Source of the DNA: a virus
IMG/VR virus record: IMGVR_UViG_3300032322_001107
Span: 1-64,000 of that record
Length of the DNA stretch: 64,000 bases
Strand: one strand, 5' to 3'
Shown here: positions 1 to 8,170 of the stretch, piece after piece
How the letters are laid out: the number at the start of each line of letters is the position of its first letter
Position numbering within the stretch: the first letter of the stretch is position 1
Program-made: the position numbers and the translations under genes
Notes under the pieces: generated by a model
What the model was told of the DNA's origin: nothing
Databases searched by the model: none
What the model saw: the letters and a program-made list of their open reading frames with translations, nothing else

Positions 1-98
1 AGTTGGTTCTTCTTCCCAAGTGGGAAAAATCCAAGGGAGCCAGAGCGGAGGTCGCCGTGGCCCAATGGCTAGAAAAACCCTTGCGTCTCTACCCATCT

Positions 99-380
99 AT
101 GGTTAGATTAGACAAAGAAGATGTGTGCGACATTGCCAAGCGTCTTACTTCCTATGATCGCCAGACCGACTACGGAAGCCCGATTGAAGACTTTACCAAA
201 CAGGCCAAGATGTGGGGAGCCATCCTTGGAACCAATGTGACCCCGCAACAAATCGCCATGTGCATGATTGCGGTCAAGCTTTCCAGACTCACCAACTCAC
301 CCCGTCATCGCGACAGCGTGGCCGATATCTGTGGCTACGCACGGTGTTTAGATCTTTGCAACCAAGCAACCTCTTTATGA
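99..380 (+). CDS. DUF6378-like phage protein
   Basis: The 93-residue protein contains a segment typical of the phage DUF6378 family: a tyrosine-rich stretch (SYDRQTDYGSPIEDF), then a helical 'KMWGAIL' region and the conserved 'MCMIAVKLSRL' and 'RHRDSVADICGYA' blocks. The function of the family is unknown. The ATG at 99 is chosen because family similarity starts right after it. The frame stays open to the window edge, and the upstream part (KSKGARAEVAVAQWL) looks like the start of a resolvase-type nuclease, so a longer or fused protein reaching beyond the window is possible. The stop overlaps the next start by four bases (ATGA). Confidence 0.7.
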   Translation: MVRLDKEDVCDIAKRLTSYDRQTDYGSPIEDFTKQAKMWGAILGTNVTPQQIAMCMIAVKLSRLTNSPRHRDSVADICGYARCLDLCNQATSL

Positions 381-1162
381 AAAAAATAGCAGTCCTCTCG
401 GACTTCCACTGTGGCCACAAAGTAGGGTTAACCCCAAAAGGCTACCTCCCAGAAGAACCAGCCGAAGAGCGGTCACGTTGGGTTAATGCCAATAAAGCCT
501 ACTACAACTGGTATAGCCAGAATATCCGCAAAAACGGCCCCTACGATATCATCTTTATCAACGGGGATCTTGTGGACGGCACAGGCAAGAAGTCGGGGGG
601 AACAGAGCAGATCACTACCGATATGGAGGAGCAGTGTGATATGGCGGTAAAAATCATCCGCGAAATCCCGAAATCCAAAAACTGCAAAATTGTTATCACT
701 AGGGGAACTCCCTACCATACAGGGGATTCGGAAGACTGGGAGAACATTATTGCAGAACGTGTAGACGCCGCAATTGGAGAGCATGAGTGGGTGGATGTGG
801 AAGGAGTTGTCTTTGATCTTAAGCACCATCCAGCGGGCTCCAGCGGCATTCCCCATGGTCGGCATAGCGGAGTGGCTAGAGATCGCCTCTGGAACCTCAT
901 ATGGTCTGAAAAAGAGCTACAGCCCAAGGGGGATGTCTTTATCCGCTCCCATGTCCATTACCACAACTTTGCAGGAGGCCCAGACTGGCTGGCCATCACC
1001 ACACCAGCCCTACAGGGGTTTGGTTCCCGTTTCGGGGCTAGACGATGCACTGGTATCGTGGACTTTGGATTCTTGATTTTTACAGTCAACAAAGGAACAT
1101 ACACATGGCAACCCATTATAGCAAAACTAGAGGAGCAAAAAGCTCCAATGATAAAATTGTAG
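377..1162 (+). CDS. calcineurin-like metallophosphoesterase
   Basis: This 261-residue protein has the metallophosphoesterase signature in order: an N-terminal beta strand with D9-x-H11 (LSDFH), a GD-x-VDG block (FINGDLVDG), a histidine-containing central part, and a C-terminal H-x-H block (SHVHYHNFAG). These residues normally bind two metal ions and hydrolyse phosphodiesters or phosphomonoesters. The usual GNH(D/E) block is degenerate (RGTPYH), so activity is likely but not certain. The start at 377 gives an ATGA overlap with the preceding gene. Substrate unknown; phage homologues are usually assigned to nucleic-acid metabolism. Confidence 0.8.
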   Translation: MKKIAVLSDFHCGHKVGLTPKGYLPEEPAEERSRWVNANKAYYNWYSQNIRKNGPYDIIFINGDLVDGTGKKSGGTEQITTDMEEQCDMAVKIIREIPKSKNCKIVITRGTPYHTGDSEDWENIIAERVDAAIGEHEWVDVEGVVFDLKHHPAGSSGIPHGRHSGVARDRLWNLIWSEKELQPKGDVFIRSHVHYHNFAGGPDWLAITTPALQGFGSRFGARRCTGIVDFGFLIFTVNKGTYTWQPIIAKLEEQKAPMIKL

Positions 1163-1395
1163 TCCCGTCTTGGGATAGCATGTGGGAGTCGTTTGACAAC
1201 CACAATCAGAAGACCACCGTTGAGGCAATGAACGCCGAAGGATGGAGAACAATCGATCAGGTCACACAAAAGACAGGTCTATCAAGCCCACGAATCTACA
1301 ACATGGTTCGCGAGGGAAAGTTTGAGACCGTTAAGAAGAAGGTTTTTTACGGAGGAAAAACCAGAGATATTAAGTTTGTTAGGCCCAAATGTTAG
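1105..1395 (+). CDS. small helix-turn-helix DNA-binding protein
   Basis: A 96-residue basic protein. The C-terminal half (EGWRTIDQVTQKTGLSS, then RIYNMVREGKFETVK) reads like a MerR/excisionase-type winged helix: a helix-turn-helix followed by a 'wing' that ends in the basic KKVFYGGKTRDIKFVRP. The ATG at 1105 is preceded by AAAGGA with an eight-base spacer. The gene overlaps the end of the phosphoesterase gene by 58 bases and the next gene by seven, so it belongs to the same transcript. A role as regulator or accessory DNA-binding protein is inferred. Confidence 0.6.
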   Translation: MATHYSKTRGAKSSNDKIVVPSWDSMWESFDNHNQKTTVEAMNAEGWRTIDQVTQKTGLSSPRIYNMVREGKFETVKKKVFYGGKTRDIKFVRPKC

Positions 1396-1817
1396 CTCAA
1401 ATCAAACAACTTAAAGTTAACATCGATGACCGTGGATGCTTAACGGAAATATTCCGATTAACCGATGATTCTCACGGATTTGGTCAAGCCTATGTCACAA
1501 CCTGTACACAAGGAGTTATTAAGGCTTGGCACCGCCATAAAAAACAGGTGGATCGCTGGTATTGTGTAAGTGGAGCGGCAAGGCTTGGTCTATACAATAG
1601 TGAATCGGGAGTTAGTCAAACTATCATTCTGTCATCTTCTGTTCCCATGCTTGTGACAATTCCTGCTGGTATTTGGCATGGGTTTACTCCAGCTTGGGGA
1701 TATCGTGAAGCAGCCATAATTAATATGCCATCTACTCCATACAATATTAAGAATCCCGATGAAGACAGGGTCGGCCCATATGCGTTCAATTATAACTGGA
1801 GTCCCGAATCACGATGA
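1389..1817 (+). CDS. RmlC-like cupin (dTDP-4-keto-sugar epimerase family)
   Basis: The 142-residue protein follows the RmlC/WxcM-like cupin layout: 'DDRGCLTEIFR' near the N terminus, a metal-cupin-like stretch 'KAWHRHKKQVDRWYCVSG' at residues 45-62 with H48 and H50, a central 'GLYNSES' turn, and 'VTIPAGIWHGF' late in the chain. RmlC enzymes epimerise dTDP-4-keto-6-deoxy sugars. The canonical R-G-x-H-x-Q active-site block is altered to A-W-H-R-H, so this may be an isomerase-like relative. It sits directly before a glycosyltransferase, with an ATGA overlap, consistent with sugar modification. Confidence 0.75.
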   Translation: MLAQIKQLKVNIDDRGCLTEIFRLTDDSHGFGQAYVTTCTQGVIKAWHRHKKQVDRWYCVSGAARLGLYNSESGVSQTIILSSSVPMLVTIPAGIWHGFTPAWGYREAAIINMPSTPYNIKNPDEDRVGPYAFNYNWSPESR

Positions 1818-2848
1818 TTGCTATAGCTACATACGCCACTAAAAAGTATTTCTATTGTTGGAAACAGGTATTGCGCCACATCACCGCAGCAGCCTCCCAT
1901 CACAAAGAGGCGCACTTTATCTTGGCTACCGATACCAGCAAAGAGGCCAAAGAAGCCTTGGAAATAGCCCGCCATGAACTACCAGAAGGATGGAAGGTGG
2001 CATCCATCAATATGGAGGTTGATGACTCAGAAGGAGAAAAATACAAAGAGAAAAGCCAGATTCTAATTGCTGCTCTTCAGGGTGCTGCGTTCGGCCTTGC
2101 CCGTAAAATCAGGGCCACTTCTCTATGGAGCGTGGAAAGCGACATGCTGGTTAGCGCCGAAAGCCTGAGAGTGGCGGAGTGGGTGTTACAGATGCCACAG
2201 GCAGACGGAACTCCTTATTATGATGTGGCGGCGGTGACCTATCCCAATGGATTGTTCTTGGGGGGATTTGGAAGCCCGCAATCGGCCATTAATGAAGACT
2301 TTACCATGGAAGAGCGCAAGGTTCCCGAAAGATTAAAGAATGCATTCAAAGCCTGCGAAGCCCGACTCAAAGAATGCAAAGACAAAAAAGTGGCTGAGAA
2401 GGAAATGAAACGCATGGGCAGGCTGCGAGACCGAATCAAAAAATGTCCACCAGATGGTAATATATGGGAGATTACAGCAAAATATGGGTGGAGAAGGAGA
2501 GGGTGGATGGACTTTGCCTATCCAGCTATTGGAAGAGGATCGATTGTTCCATCTGATTGGTGCGGACTTGGATGCACTTTGCTGAGTCAGAAAGCTCTCT
2601 CTTTAGCCACATTTGAGGGCTATGATGGTCGGGGCACCCAAGACCTCTATCTCTGCTGGCATAGGTGGAATCCAGCAGGAATCCGCATTGCCTGTGTCCC
2701 CCATACAGTGTGCGACCATGTGAAGCGCAAACCGTCCGAAGCCCCAGAAGGCACTCCAGACATTATTCATTATAAGGCTCACCATGAGACACAAGGAGAA
2801 TTTAGGGGCCATTTGCGGTATGATTCCAAGCCTTGGATTAGTTGTTAA
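1814..2848 (+). CDS. GT-A-type glycosyltransferase-like protein
   Basis: A 344-residue protein with an N-terminal nucleotide-sugar-binding-like fold (IAIATYATKKYF, FILATD) and an acidic metal-binding-like triad E108-S-D110 within LWSVESDMLV. A late block (GYDGRGTQDLYLCW) resembles the catalytic-acid region of GT2/GT27-like enzymes. A Lys/Arg-rich insertion lies at about residues 165-205. Acceptor and donor are unknown. The gene starts with an ATGA overlap with the RmlC-like gene. Its stop codon overlaps the stop of the convergent minus-strand gene inside TTAA. Confidence 0.65.
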   Translation: MIAIATYATKKYFYCWKQVLRHITAAASHHKEAHFILATDTSKEAKEALEIARHELPEGWKVASINMEVDDSEGEKYKEKSQILIAALQGAAFGLARKIRATSLWSVESDMLVSAESLRVAEWVLQMPQADGTPYYDVAAVTYPNGLFLGGFGSPQSAINEDFTMEERKVPERLKNAFKACEARLKECKDKKVAEKEMKRMGRLRDRIKKCPPDGNIWEITAKYGWRRRGWMDFAYPAIGRGSIVPSDWCGLGCTLLSQKALSLATFEGYDGRGTQDLYLCWHRWNPAGIRIACVPHTVCDHVKRKPSEAPEGTPDIIHYKAHHETQGEFRGHLRYDSKPWISC

Positions 2849-4713
2849 TCATCTACAATATTTATAAAAGACAGCGGAATTGGCCAAGCTTCTGTGGAAG
2901 ATTCGCGTTGTTGATTAAGACGGGGGAATCCAATATTACCCCCGCCATGCCAATCTTCAAGAAATTTATACGCAGTAATTTCGGCTCCGTTGTTCCAAGA
3001 AATATTTTTCGGATGGCTTAAAAATTCTACTTCCTCTGATCCATGCTCATAATATTTTGTATAAAATCCATCAGCAAGTGTCGCTTCTCCTTTTTGCTTT
3101 CCCCCTAAAATATAATGTGATTCTGCAAATGTTTGCGGATTTGCTGATGATATTCTATAAAACGATGTTGACTGGCCAAATGTAGACAAAACTCCAGTTT
3201 CTATATTATTTCCAATGGTTGCGGTAAATCTTGATCCATAAAAGCTATATGTCGAATTACTAGATGACCTAGATCCAGTTAATGGTAACACAGCTTGATG
3301 TGTATGCTCCGCAAACCTTGGGGCGCGAATTGGCAAAGAATAGCTTCCACCCCCGTTGTCGGAGGAGTTTAATTTGCAGGCATATTCGACGCTATAATGT
3401 GTAGAAAGAAATTCAATAGGAAATCCTCTTATATAATCAAGACCCTTTCTTGTTATTTCTAAAAATTGTGGAAGCCTTTCTGTAAAAAGGCCAGATGCTG
3501 TTCCTATTGGGTGGTTTGGGTTTGAAAAAGATGAAGATGAAAGATAACCTCCAAATTCTATCAAATCTGTCCATTCTTGTGTTGTTAAAAAAGTTTTCGC
3601 AACTTTTGCTGGGTAAAAATTAATTGTTGTTATTTGTGTAACCCATCCTGTTGTTTCTAATGTTTCAAAAAAACCCTGATTAAATGGGGTGAATTCTCTT
3701 GTGAACGTCCTTGGAGCATTCGTTGTGTATCTTGTTTCTATCGAACCAGCATGGCTATTTCCACCAACAGAAACAACGGATGGAACAAATGGTGAATTTA
3801 CACCTCCAAAAGTAGTTGCCCCAGACGTTCCTGTTGTTGATGATATTTTTTCTGTAGATGGATTTGAGTTGGCCAAGTCCCACTGTGTTATTTCATTTTC
3901 AATAATAGTGCTTGACGTTTTTGTATAGCCAGTTAGGTTAACAAACGATAAAATATCATATGTTTCTTCAACATTAACGTAGGTTGAAGCGTTGCCAAAT
4001 GTAACTTCAGAAGTTGCTGGAGCTATGTTTCCGAATCTTGAGTACCTTCTTCTGGTTGTTTGTCCAAGAGTTAAAATTGTTTCAAAAGAAATCGTTTTCC
4101 ATGTTGGAACATTGACCCAAGAATCAGAAAAAACCGTTGTTGTTGCGGTTCCTTGAGACCACGTTGTTAGCGTTGTAATTGAATTTGCTGTTGTAACCCT
4201 GTAATTGGTGTTTGTTGTTGTGGTATTTTTTCCAAGAATTGTTTCCGTTGTTAGTTCATAAGAAAATAATTCATGCGTAGATCTTGACCAATCAGTGTCT
4301 ACTATTATATCAGAGCATGTTTCGTATCCAGCGGAATCAAAATCTCCGTCCACAATACCAGTATATTTTTCTCCACCAAAAGACACAGACTGTGTTCCGT
4401 TTGAATAATTTATAGTATGTGCAAAAGCTTGAATAAATGAAACGGTGTCTCCTATTGTTCCCTCACAGGCAAAACTAAAGTTTTCATCATCATATTTTGT
4501 GTGTCCTGAAAGAATTTCACTATTAAACCAATAGCTTTCTTTAAGATCATAAAAATTTCTTGTTATAGTTTCATAAAATGCCACCTCTGTTCCCGATGCC
4601 GTTGGAAACGCGCTGAATGTTGTTCTTGTTATTCCACCTTCGTTACTACCTCCAGCCTCTTGATATTCACCAAGAATGTCGCTTTTCTCAACAATCTCTT
4701 CCCAAGTTATCAT
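2845..4713 (-). CDS. Thr/Ser-rich probable virion surface protein, unknown
   Basis: This 622-residue protein is rich in Thr, Ser, Asn and aromatic residues with many short beta-like segments (for example TTTNTNYRVTTANSITTLTTW). It has no signal peptide or transmembrane segment and no enzyme motif that I can see. The composition resembles phage fibre or spike proteins. It is the last gene of a three-gene minus-strand cassette (5586-7961, 4717-5580, 2845-4713), with only three bases separating it from the gene before. The cassette is AT-rich compared with its neighbours. Function is inferred from composition only. Confidence 0.55.
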   Translation of the reverse strand: MITWEEIVEKSDILGEYQEAGGSNEGGITRTTFSAFPTASGTEVAFYETITRNFYDLKESYWFNSEILSGHTKYDDENFSFACEGTIGDTVSFIQAFAHTINYSNGTQSVSFGGEKYTGIVDGDFDSAGYETCSDIIVDTDWSRSTHELFSYELTTETILGKNTTTTNTNYRVTTANSITTLTTWSQGTATTTVFSDSWVNVPTWKTISFETILTLGQTTRRRYSRFGNIAPATSEVTFGNASTYVNVEETYDILSFVNLTGYTKTSSTIIENEITQWDLANSNPSTEKISSTTGTSGATTFGGVNSPFVPSVVSVGGNSHAGSIETRYTTNAPRTFTREFTPFNQGFFETLETTGWVTQITTINFYPAKVAKTFLTTQEWTDLIEFGGYLSSSSFSNPNHPIGTASGLFTERLPQFLEITRKGLDYIRGFPIEFLSTHYSVEYACKLNSSDNGGGSYSLPIRAPRFAEHTHQAVLPLTGSRSSSNSTYSFYGSRFTATIGNNIETGVLSTFGQSTSFYRISSANPQTFAESHYILGGKQKGEATLADGFYTKYYEHGSEEVEFLSHPKNISWNNGAEITAYKFLEDWHGGGNIGFPRLNQQRESSTEAWPIPLSFINIVDD

Positions 4714-4716
4714 TTG

Positions 4717-5580
4717 TTATCCGCTTATTTTTACCCAAGTATACCAATTATCATATGGCAAAAGACCAGCCTGTGGGTTGGCCCTATCTGTTGTTATTCT
4801 TTTGAGTGCGTTGTATGCCAAATTGTTAAAAACAATTTGAAATATGTTATTATTGATAACAATTCCAAGAAGCACCTTAAATTGGCTTGGTGTCCCCCAC
4901 TTTACGGGCGACTCTTCTCCAGCGGGTGGGGAATTTTGAACCCCAAGGACAGAAGAAACAATTCTATTAGAGACGGCATTGACTGTTAAAACTACATATA
5001 TCGTTTGAGAAAAGGAAAACAATTCATCCCAATTTCCAGCAACAACATTATTAATTGTACCCGCATTTACTGTGATCGCGTTCGGCGCGGTAAAGGAAAT
5101 TTTGAATGGATGGTTTTGTTCTGCTGCTGTTCCAGTTGATTCTTCGGCAACTTCTGGCTTTCTGTTAAGCCGTGCAACATATGGTGTGCTGGGCCAAAGA
5201 TTGACTGGAGAAAGTGGGGTTGATATAACATCGGTCACAGCCTGCCTAAATGCTGATTGTTGCGATGAGTATTGTGCGGCTTCTGCTTTTATTGTTTCAC
5301 CAGCAAGCCAGTTTGACACTCTTCCAGTTTGCTCAAATCTTTTTAATTCTCTTTCAAGCTTTCTTCCAAGAGATCCACCCTGATTGGCAATTTCTCTAAG
5401 ATTTGAATTGCCATATTGAAGCGCGTTTGTGGCAGTTTCTCTTTGTTGTTTTTTTTCTATATTGCGTAACGCTTCGGCTTCTGCCCTCTCCTTAATAGGT
5501 GTATTGCGTTCTTTTTCAGATTGTATGCGACCTTCTTCAACAATTCTCTTCCTTTCTCTAGCCGCATCTTCGTTTGTCAT
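4717..5580 (-). CDS. coiled-coil plus beta-domain probable virion protein
   Basis: The protein of about 287 residues has two parts. The first 115 residues are charged and helical (ERKRIVEEGRIQSEKERN, then ELKRFEQTGR), likely coiled coil. The C-terminal 150 residues are hydrophobic and beta-rich, with 'PFKISFTAPNAITVNAGTIN' and a series of I/V-N segments, like distal domains of spike proteins. The ATG at 5580 is used; a TTG at 5589 would give a four-base TTGA overlap with the upstream gene and is an alternative. A role as a connector between a long rod (5586-7961) and a tip (2845-4713) is a guess. Confidence 0.55.
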   Translation of the reverse strand: MTNEDAARERKRIVEEGRIQSEKERNTPIKERAEAEALRNIEKKQQRETATNALQYGNSNLREIANQGGSLGRKLERELKRFEQTGRVSNWLAGETIKAEAAQYSSQQSAFRQAVTDVISTPLSPVNLWPSTPYVARLNRKPEVAEESTGTAAEQNHPFKISFTAPNAITVNAGTINNVVAGNWDELFSFSQTIYVVLTVNAVSNRIVSSVLGVQNSPPAGEESPVKWGTPSQFKVLLGIVINNNIFQIVFNNLAYNALKRITTDRANPQAGLLPYDNWYTWVKISG

Positions 5581-5585
5581 GTGAG

Positions 5586-7961
5586 TCAAGAAAGTATAGA
5601 GGCGTCAAAACTAGTAGCGCGGACTAAAAACCATCCAAATTTATATGGCTCGGCAGAGGAACTAATAAGATATTTTCCACTTCTTGGTATATTATTTGGA
5701 CTTGTTCTTGGTATGCTAAAATTTACATTTACCTCTAATTCGTGTTCAAGCGGAATTTCTATATTTACTTCTGGATGAACAATGGTTGATCCGCCATCTG
5801 TTGTTGTGGTTATGGTCTCATAATTCAGTCTTATTGTTTCTGAATCGGCTTCAAGAGTTTCTGATGCGTTAACACTTATTCCCTCTGTCAAGCATGGAGG
5901 AATGTTTATTGATATTGGATTCAAAGACACGAGAGATTCTTCGGTGTTTCCTTTTGTCGGAAGATATCCATATCCAATTGGTGTATTATTTACCTGTAAT
6001 GCTCTTGAAATATATGCTCGTATTTCTTTTTTTTCTGTTTTACCAAAAACTGTGGTTATAAAACTTTTGGGTTTAAACACGGGCCAATTTGCTGATGCGC
6101 CGACCTTGCTTCTTATTGCAGATGATGTCAGGCTTTCCTTTTTTAGGAAAAATAAATGAAGTGTTGCTGGAAGATTTTTTCCCCAAATATCTTCAAATTC
6201 AACTTCTATTTTAGGAACAATAGAAAGCGTCGAAGAAACAGATCCATCATCTTGTTGTGTTAGTGATTTAAATCCACCACTACCACCAGTTGTATCAAGC
6301 TCGCTTACCAAGCTTGATTTTTGTGTTTCAAAAAGAACGCTAACATCTTTAAGAACTCTTGGCAGATCCAAGTCTATAGATGTTGGCATTGTTACGCTAA
6401 ATGCCGAAAGCGTTGCGTTAAGCTGTGACGAATCATACTCTCTAACAAGATGATGAATATCTCCAAGTCCCTCTCCTTCTACGGTAGATGAATTTGGGAT
6501 AGATGTGGAAATATATTCTCTAAACGGGATATTAATTCCCCAGTTTTCTTCCAGTCTTTGGCTTTGGACTTCGTTAAAAATATCTTCTCTTTCAACAACC
6601 GATTTTTGAACAGTAAAATTTGTCGTTCTTTGTTCCGTTTTTGAATATTCTGTTTCTGATAAAACTGGCTGTTGCGCTTCTTCTTGTTCTACGATCTCCT
6701 CTGTTCTGTTTATTGGGGCATTTACGCGAAATTTTTCTGGTATTGTATCTGGCTTTGTTACTGTAAGGGTTTTCGCGTCAAAAACGTCTGGAACCCTGAC
6801 TTCTGTCTTGATAGTTCTTCCGTCACCAAGCGCCTCAATAGATCCATCGATGAGCAGGGCGTCTGGCTGAATTGATTGGGTTTCGGCGGAAAGCCTAAGA
6901 GTGCGAATTGCTACTTGGCCTTGTGGCGTAATAACAGTTTCAGCAAGATCTGTAGATGCGCTAACATCTCTTGTGTTGGTGGAAACACGTTTAACAAATT
7001 GTGTAACCTGTTGTTCTGATTTGGAAAACTCTCCAGTGCCCAAGGCAATGTTAAGGTTGATGGCCCCAGCAATTGTTTCTTCAGTGGTTGTGTCCTCCTG
7101 TGCTGCGCGGAATTTTTCTGGAGTAAGATCAACCTTTGTTTTTTGAATGGATTTACCATTAAACACTTCTGGCGTATCAACAACACGCTCAACTAAAGAT
7201 TCGGCGTCATCGCGGGAAACCTCAACAGTCCTAGTTGCCGTAGGATTTGGAGGAACATAATTTAAAGCGGCCTTGCGTTGGGTGGTAACGGTGACTAGTT
7301 GGCCCTCGTTGTTGGTAGCTTTACCAACTAGTTGCGGGCCGTCCACTTTGTAGGTCTGAACAATCTTAACTGAAAGAAATTCGTTGTACGGCTCGTAGGA
7401 AGTCTGGGTGATGACTCCGTTGACGTTCTCCAGTGCCCCTTCCTCTTCGCCCGTAGGAACGAAGAGTTGGCGGCGTTCTTGAACGGCTCCGCGAGAAGCA
7501 TCATAAAAATCTCGATCTTTAATTGGGAAGAGGGAATTGCCGTCTTCATCCGTTTTAATCGACCAAGTTTCTTCAATCTCATTTGAAACAATGGCAGAAC
7601 CATCGCGTCCCTCGTATGAAATTTTCTTTTCTGTGGTCAGGTCGGCTTGTTGGCCCTCATTCTTAACTGCTCGCCGCCTTCCCTGAATTGGGCCCAGATC
7701 ATCATCATAGCGTGTAAACGGAACCCAAGGGGCAGGCAAGATTTCATAGATATGGGTAACAATCTGATCTCCACTTGCTGGCTGCGCCCCAGTGAATACA
7801 TGGTTGGGATAACGCTTGGAATCTGGATGCGGGCTAAGATCTTCAGGAACTCTATAGCCAGCGGTTCTTGGGTCACGCTTAATCCCAATTACAGGGTAGT
7901 CACGATCATTTGCCGCATAAGAAACAACATATGATCTATCGATAGGAGGATAATCGGCCAT
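5586..7961 (-). CDS. large probable virion protein with an internal duplication
   Basis: A 791-residue acidic protein. The first 130 residues read as a folded head (PPIDRSYVVSYAANDRDYP, ILPAPWVPFTRYDDDLG). Residues about 250-460 contain two related units, each with a 'P-(E/D)-VF-(N/D)-(G/A)-K' block, a 'PEKFR' block and a 'E-(F/Y)-SK-(S/T)-EQ' block. The C terminus is beta-rich. No enzyme motif is visible. Third-position AT content rises sharply below about position 7150, so the C-terminal two thirds may have a different origin from the N terminus. It leads the minus-strand cassette and has no clear Shine-Dalgarno sequence. Confidence 0.6.
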   Translation of the reverse strand: MADYPPIDRSYVVSYAANDRDYPVIGIKRDPRTAGYRVPEDLSPHPDSKRYPNHVFTGAQPASGDQIVTHIYEILPAPWVPFTRYDDDLGPIQGRRRAVKNEGQQADLTTEKKISYEGRDGSAIVSNEIEETWSIKTDEDGNSLFPIKDRDFYDASRGAVQERRQLFVPTGEEEGALENVNGVITQTSYEPYNEFLSVKIVQTYKVDGPQLVGKATNNEGQLVTVTTQRKAALNYVPPNPTATRTVEVSRDDAESLVERVVDTPEVFNGKSIQKTKVDLTPEKFRAAQEDTTTEETIAGAINLNIALGTGEFSKSEQQVTQFVKRVSTNTRDVSASTDLAETVITPQGQVAIRTLRLSAETQSIQPDALLIDGSIEALGDGRTIKTEVRVPDVFDAKTLTVTKPDTIPEKFRVNAPINRTEEIVEQEEAQQPVLSETEYSKTEQRTTNFTVQKSVVEREDIFNEVQSQRLEENWGINIPFREYISTSIPNSSTVEGEGLGDIHHLVREYDSSQLNATLSAFSVTMPTSIDLDLPRVLKDVSVLFETQKSSLVSELDTTGGSGGFKSLTQQDDGSVSSTLSIVPKIEVEFEDIWGKNLPATLHLFFLKKESLTSSAIRSKVGASANWPVFKPKSFITTVFGKTEKKEIRAYISRALQVNNTPIGYGYLPTKGNTEESLVSLNPISINIPPCLTEGISVNASETLEADSETIRLNYETITTTTDGGSTIVHPEVNIEIPLEHELEVNVNFSIPRTSPNNIPRSGKYLISSSAEPYKFGWFLVRATSFDASILS

Positions 7962-8100
7962 GGAATCCCGAAAACTTACTCTAAAAAAGGATGGGCGGCA
8001 AGATGATTTTCCGCTTGCAATGGTTAATGATCATGCTAGATTCCAGATTGGAAGGCATTCGTCTTCCTGTTTTCATGTGTGTGGGGCGGGGTCGAGCTAA
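7960..8100 (+). CDS. possible 46-residue ORF before a terminator
   Basis: A small frame starts at ATG 7960 after AGGAGG with a ten-base spacer and ends in the left arm of the terminator hairpin at 8086-8121. The product is basic with a C-terminal 'CFHVCGAGSS'. The AGGAGG and the first codons lie opposite the start of the minus-strand gene (it is antisense to the codons for YPP), so this may be coincidence. It is listed because it would explain why a plus-strand terminator stands here. Confidence 0.2.
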   Translation: MESRKLTLKKDGRQDDFPLAMVNDHARFQIGRHSSSCFHVCGAGSS

Positions 8101-8121
8101 AAACTCGGCCCCGCTTTTTTT
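8086..8121 (+). terminator. rho-independent terminator (plus strand)
   Basis: An 11-bp stem (GCGGGGTCGAG paired with CTCGGCCCCGC, one G-T wobble) with a seven-base loop is followed by seven T residues at 8115-8121. It ends plus-strand transcription coming from the left, although the flanking long genes diverge here. It could end a short transcript or insulate the promoter just downstream. Confidence 0.8.
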
Positions 8122-8127
8122 GAACGC

Positions 8128-8154
8128 TTGACAAGATTGGTTGTCGGATATAAC
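8128..8154 (+). promoter_or_regulatory. predicted promoter for the 8171 operon
   Basis: A perfect -35 box TTGACA (8128-8133) is followed after 15 bases by TATAAC (8149-8154); TAACGA at 17-bp spacing is an alternative -10. Transcription would start near 8161, leaving about ten bases before ATG 8171. It stands directly after a terminator, as expected for an operon-leading promoter. Confidence 0.55.
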
Positions 8155-8170
8155 GAACACATCTACCTAT

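Noticed and set aside
7981-8076. 31-codon minus-strand frame upstream of the 5586-7961 gene
   Set aside because: No ribosome site and no homologue; it overlaps the alternative plus-strand ORF at 7960-8100.
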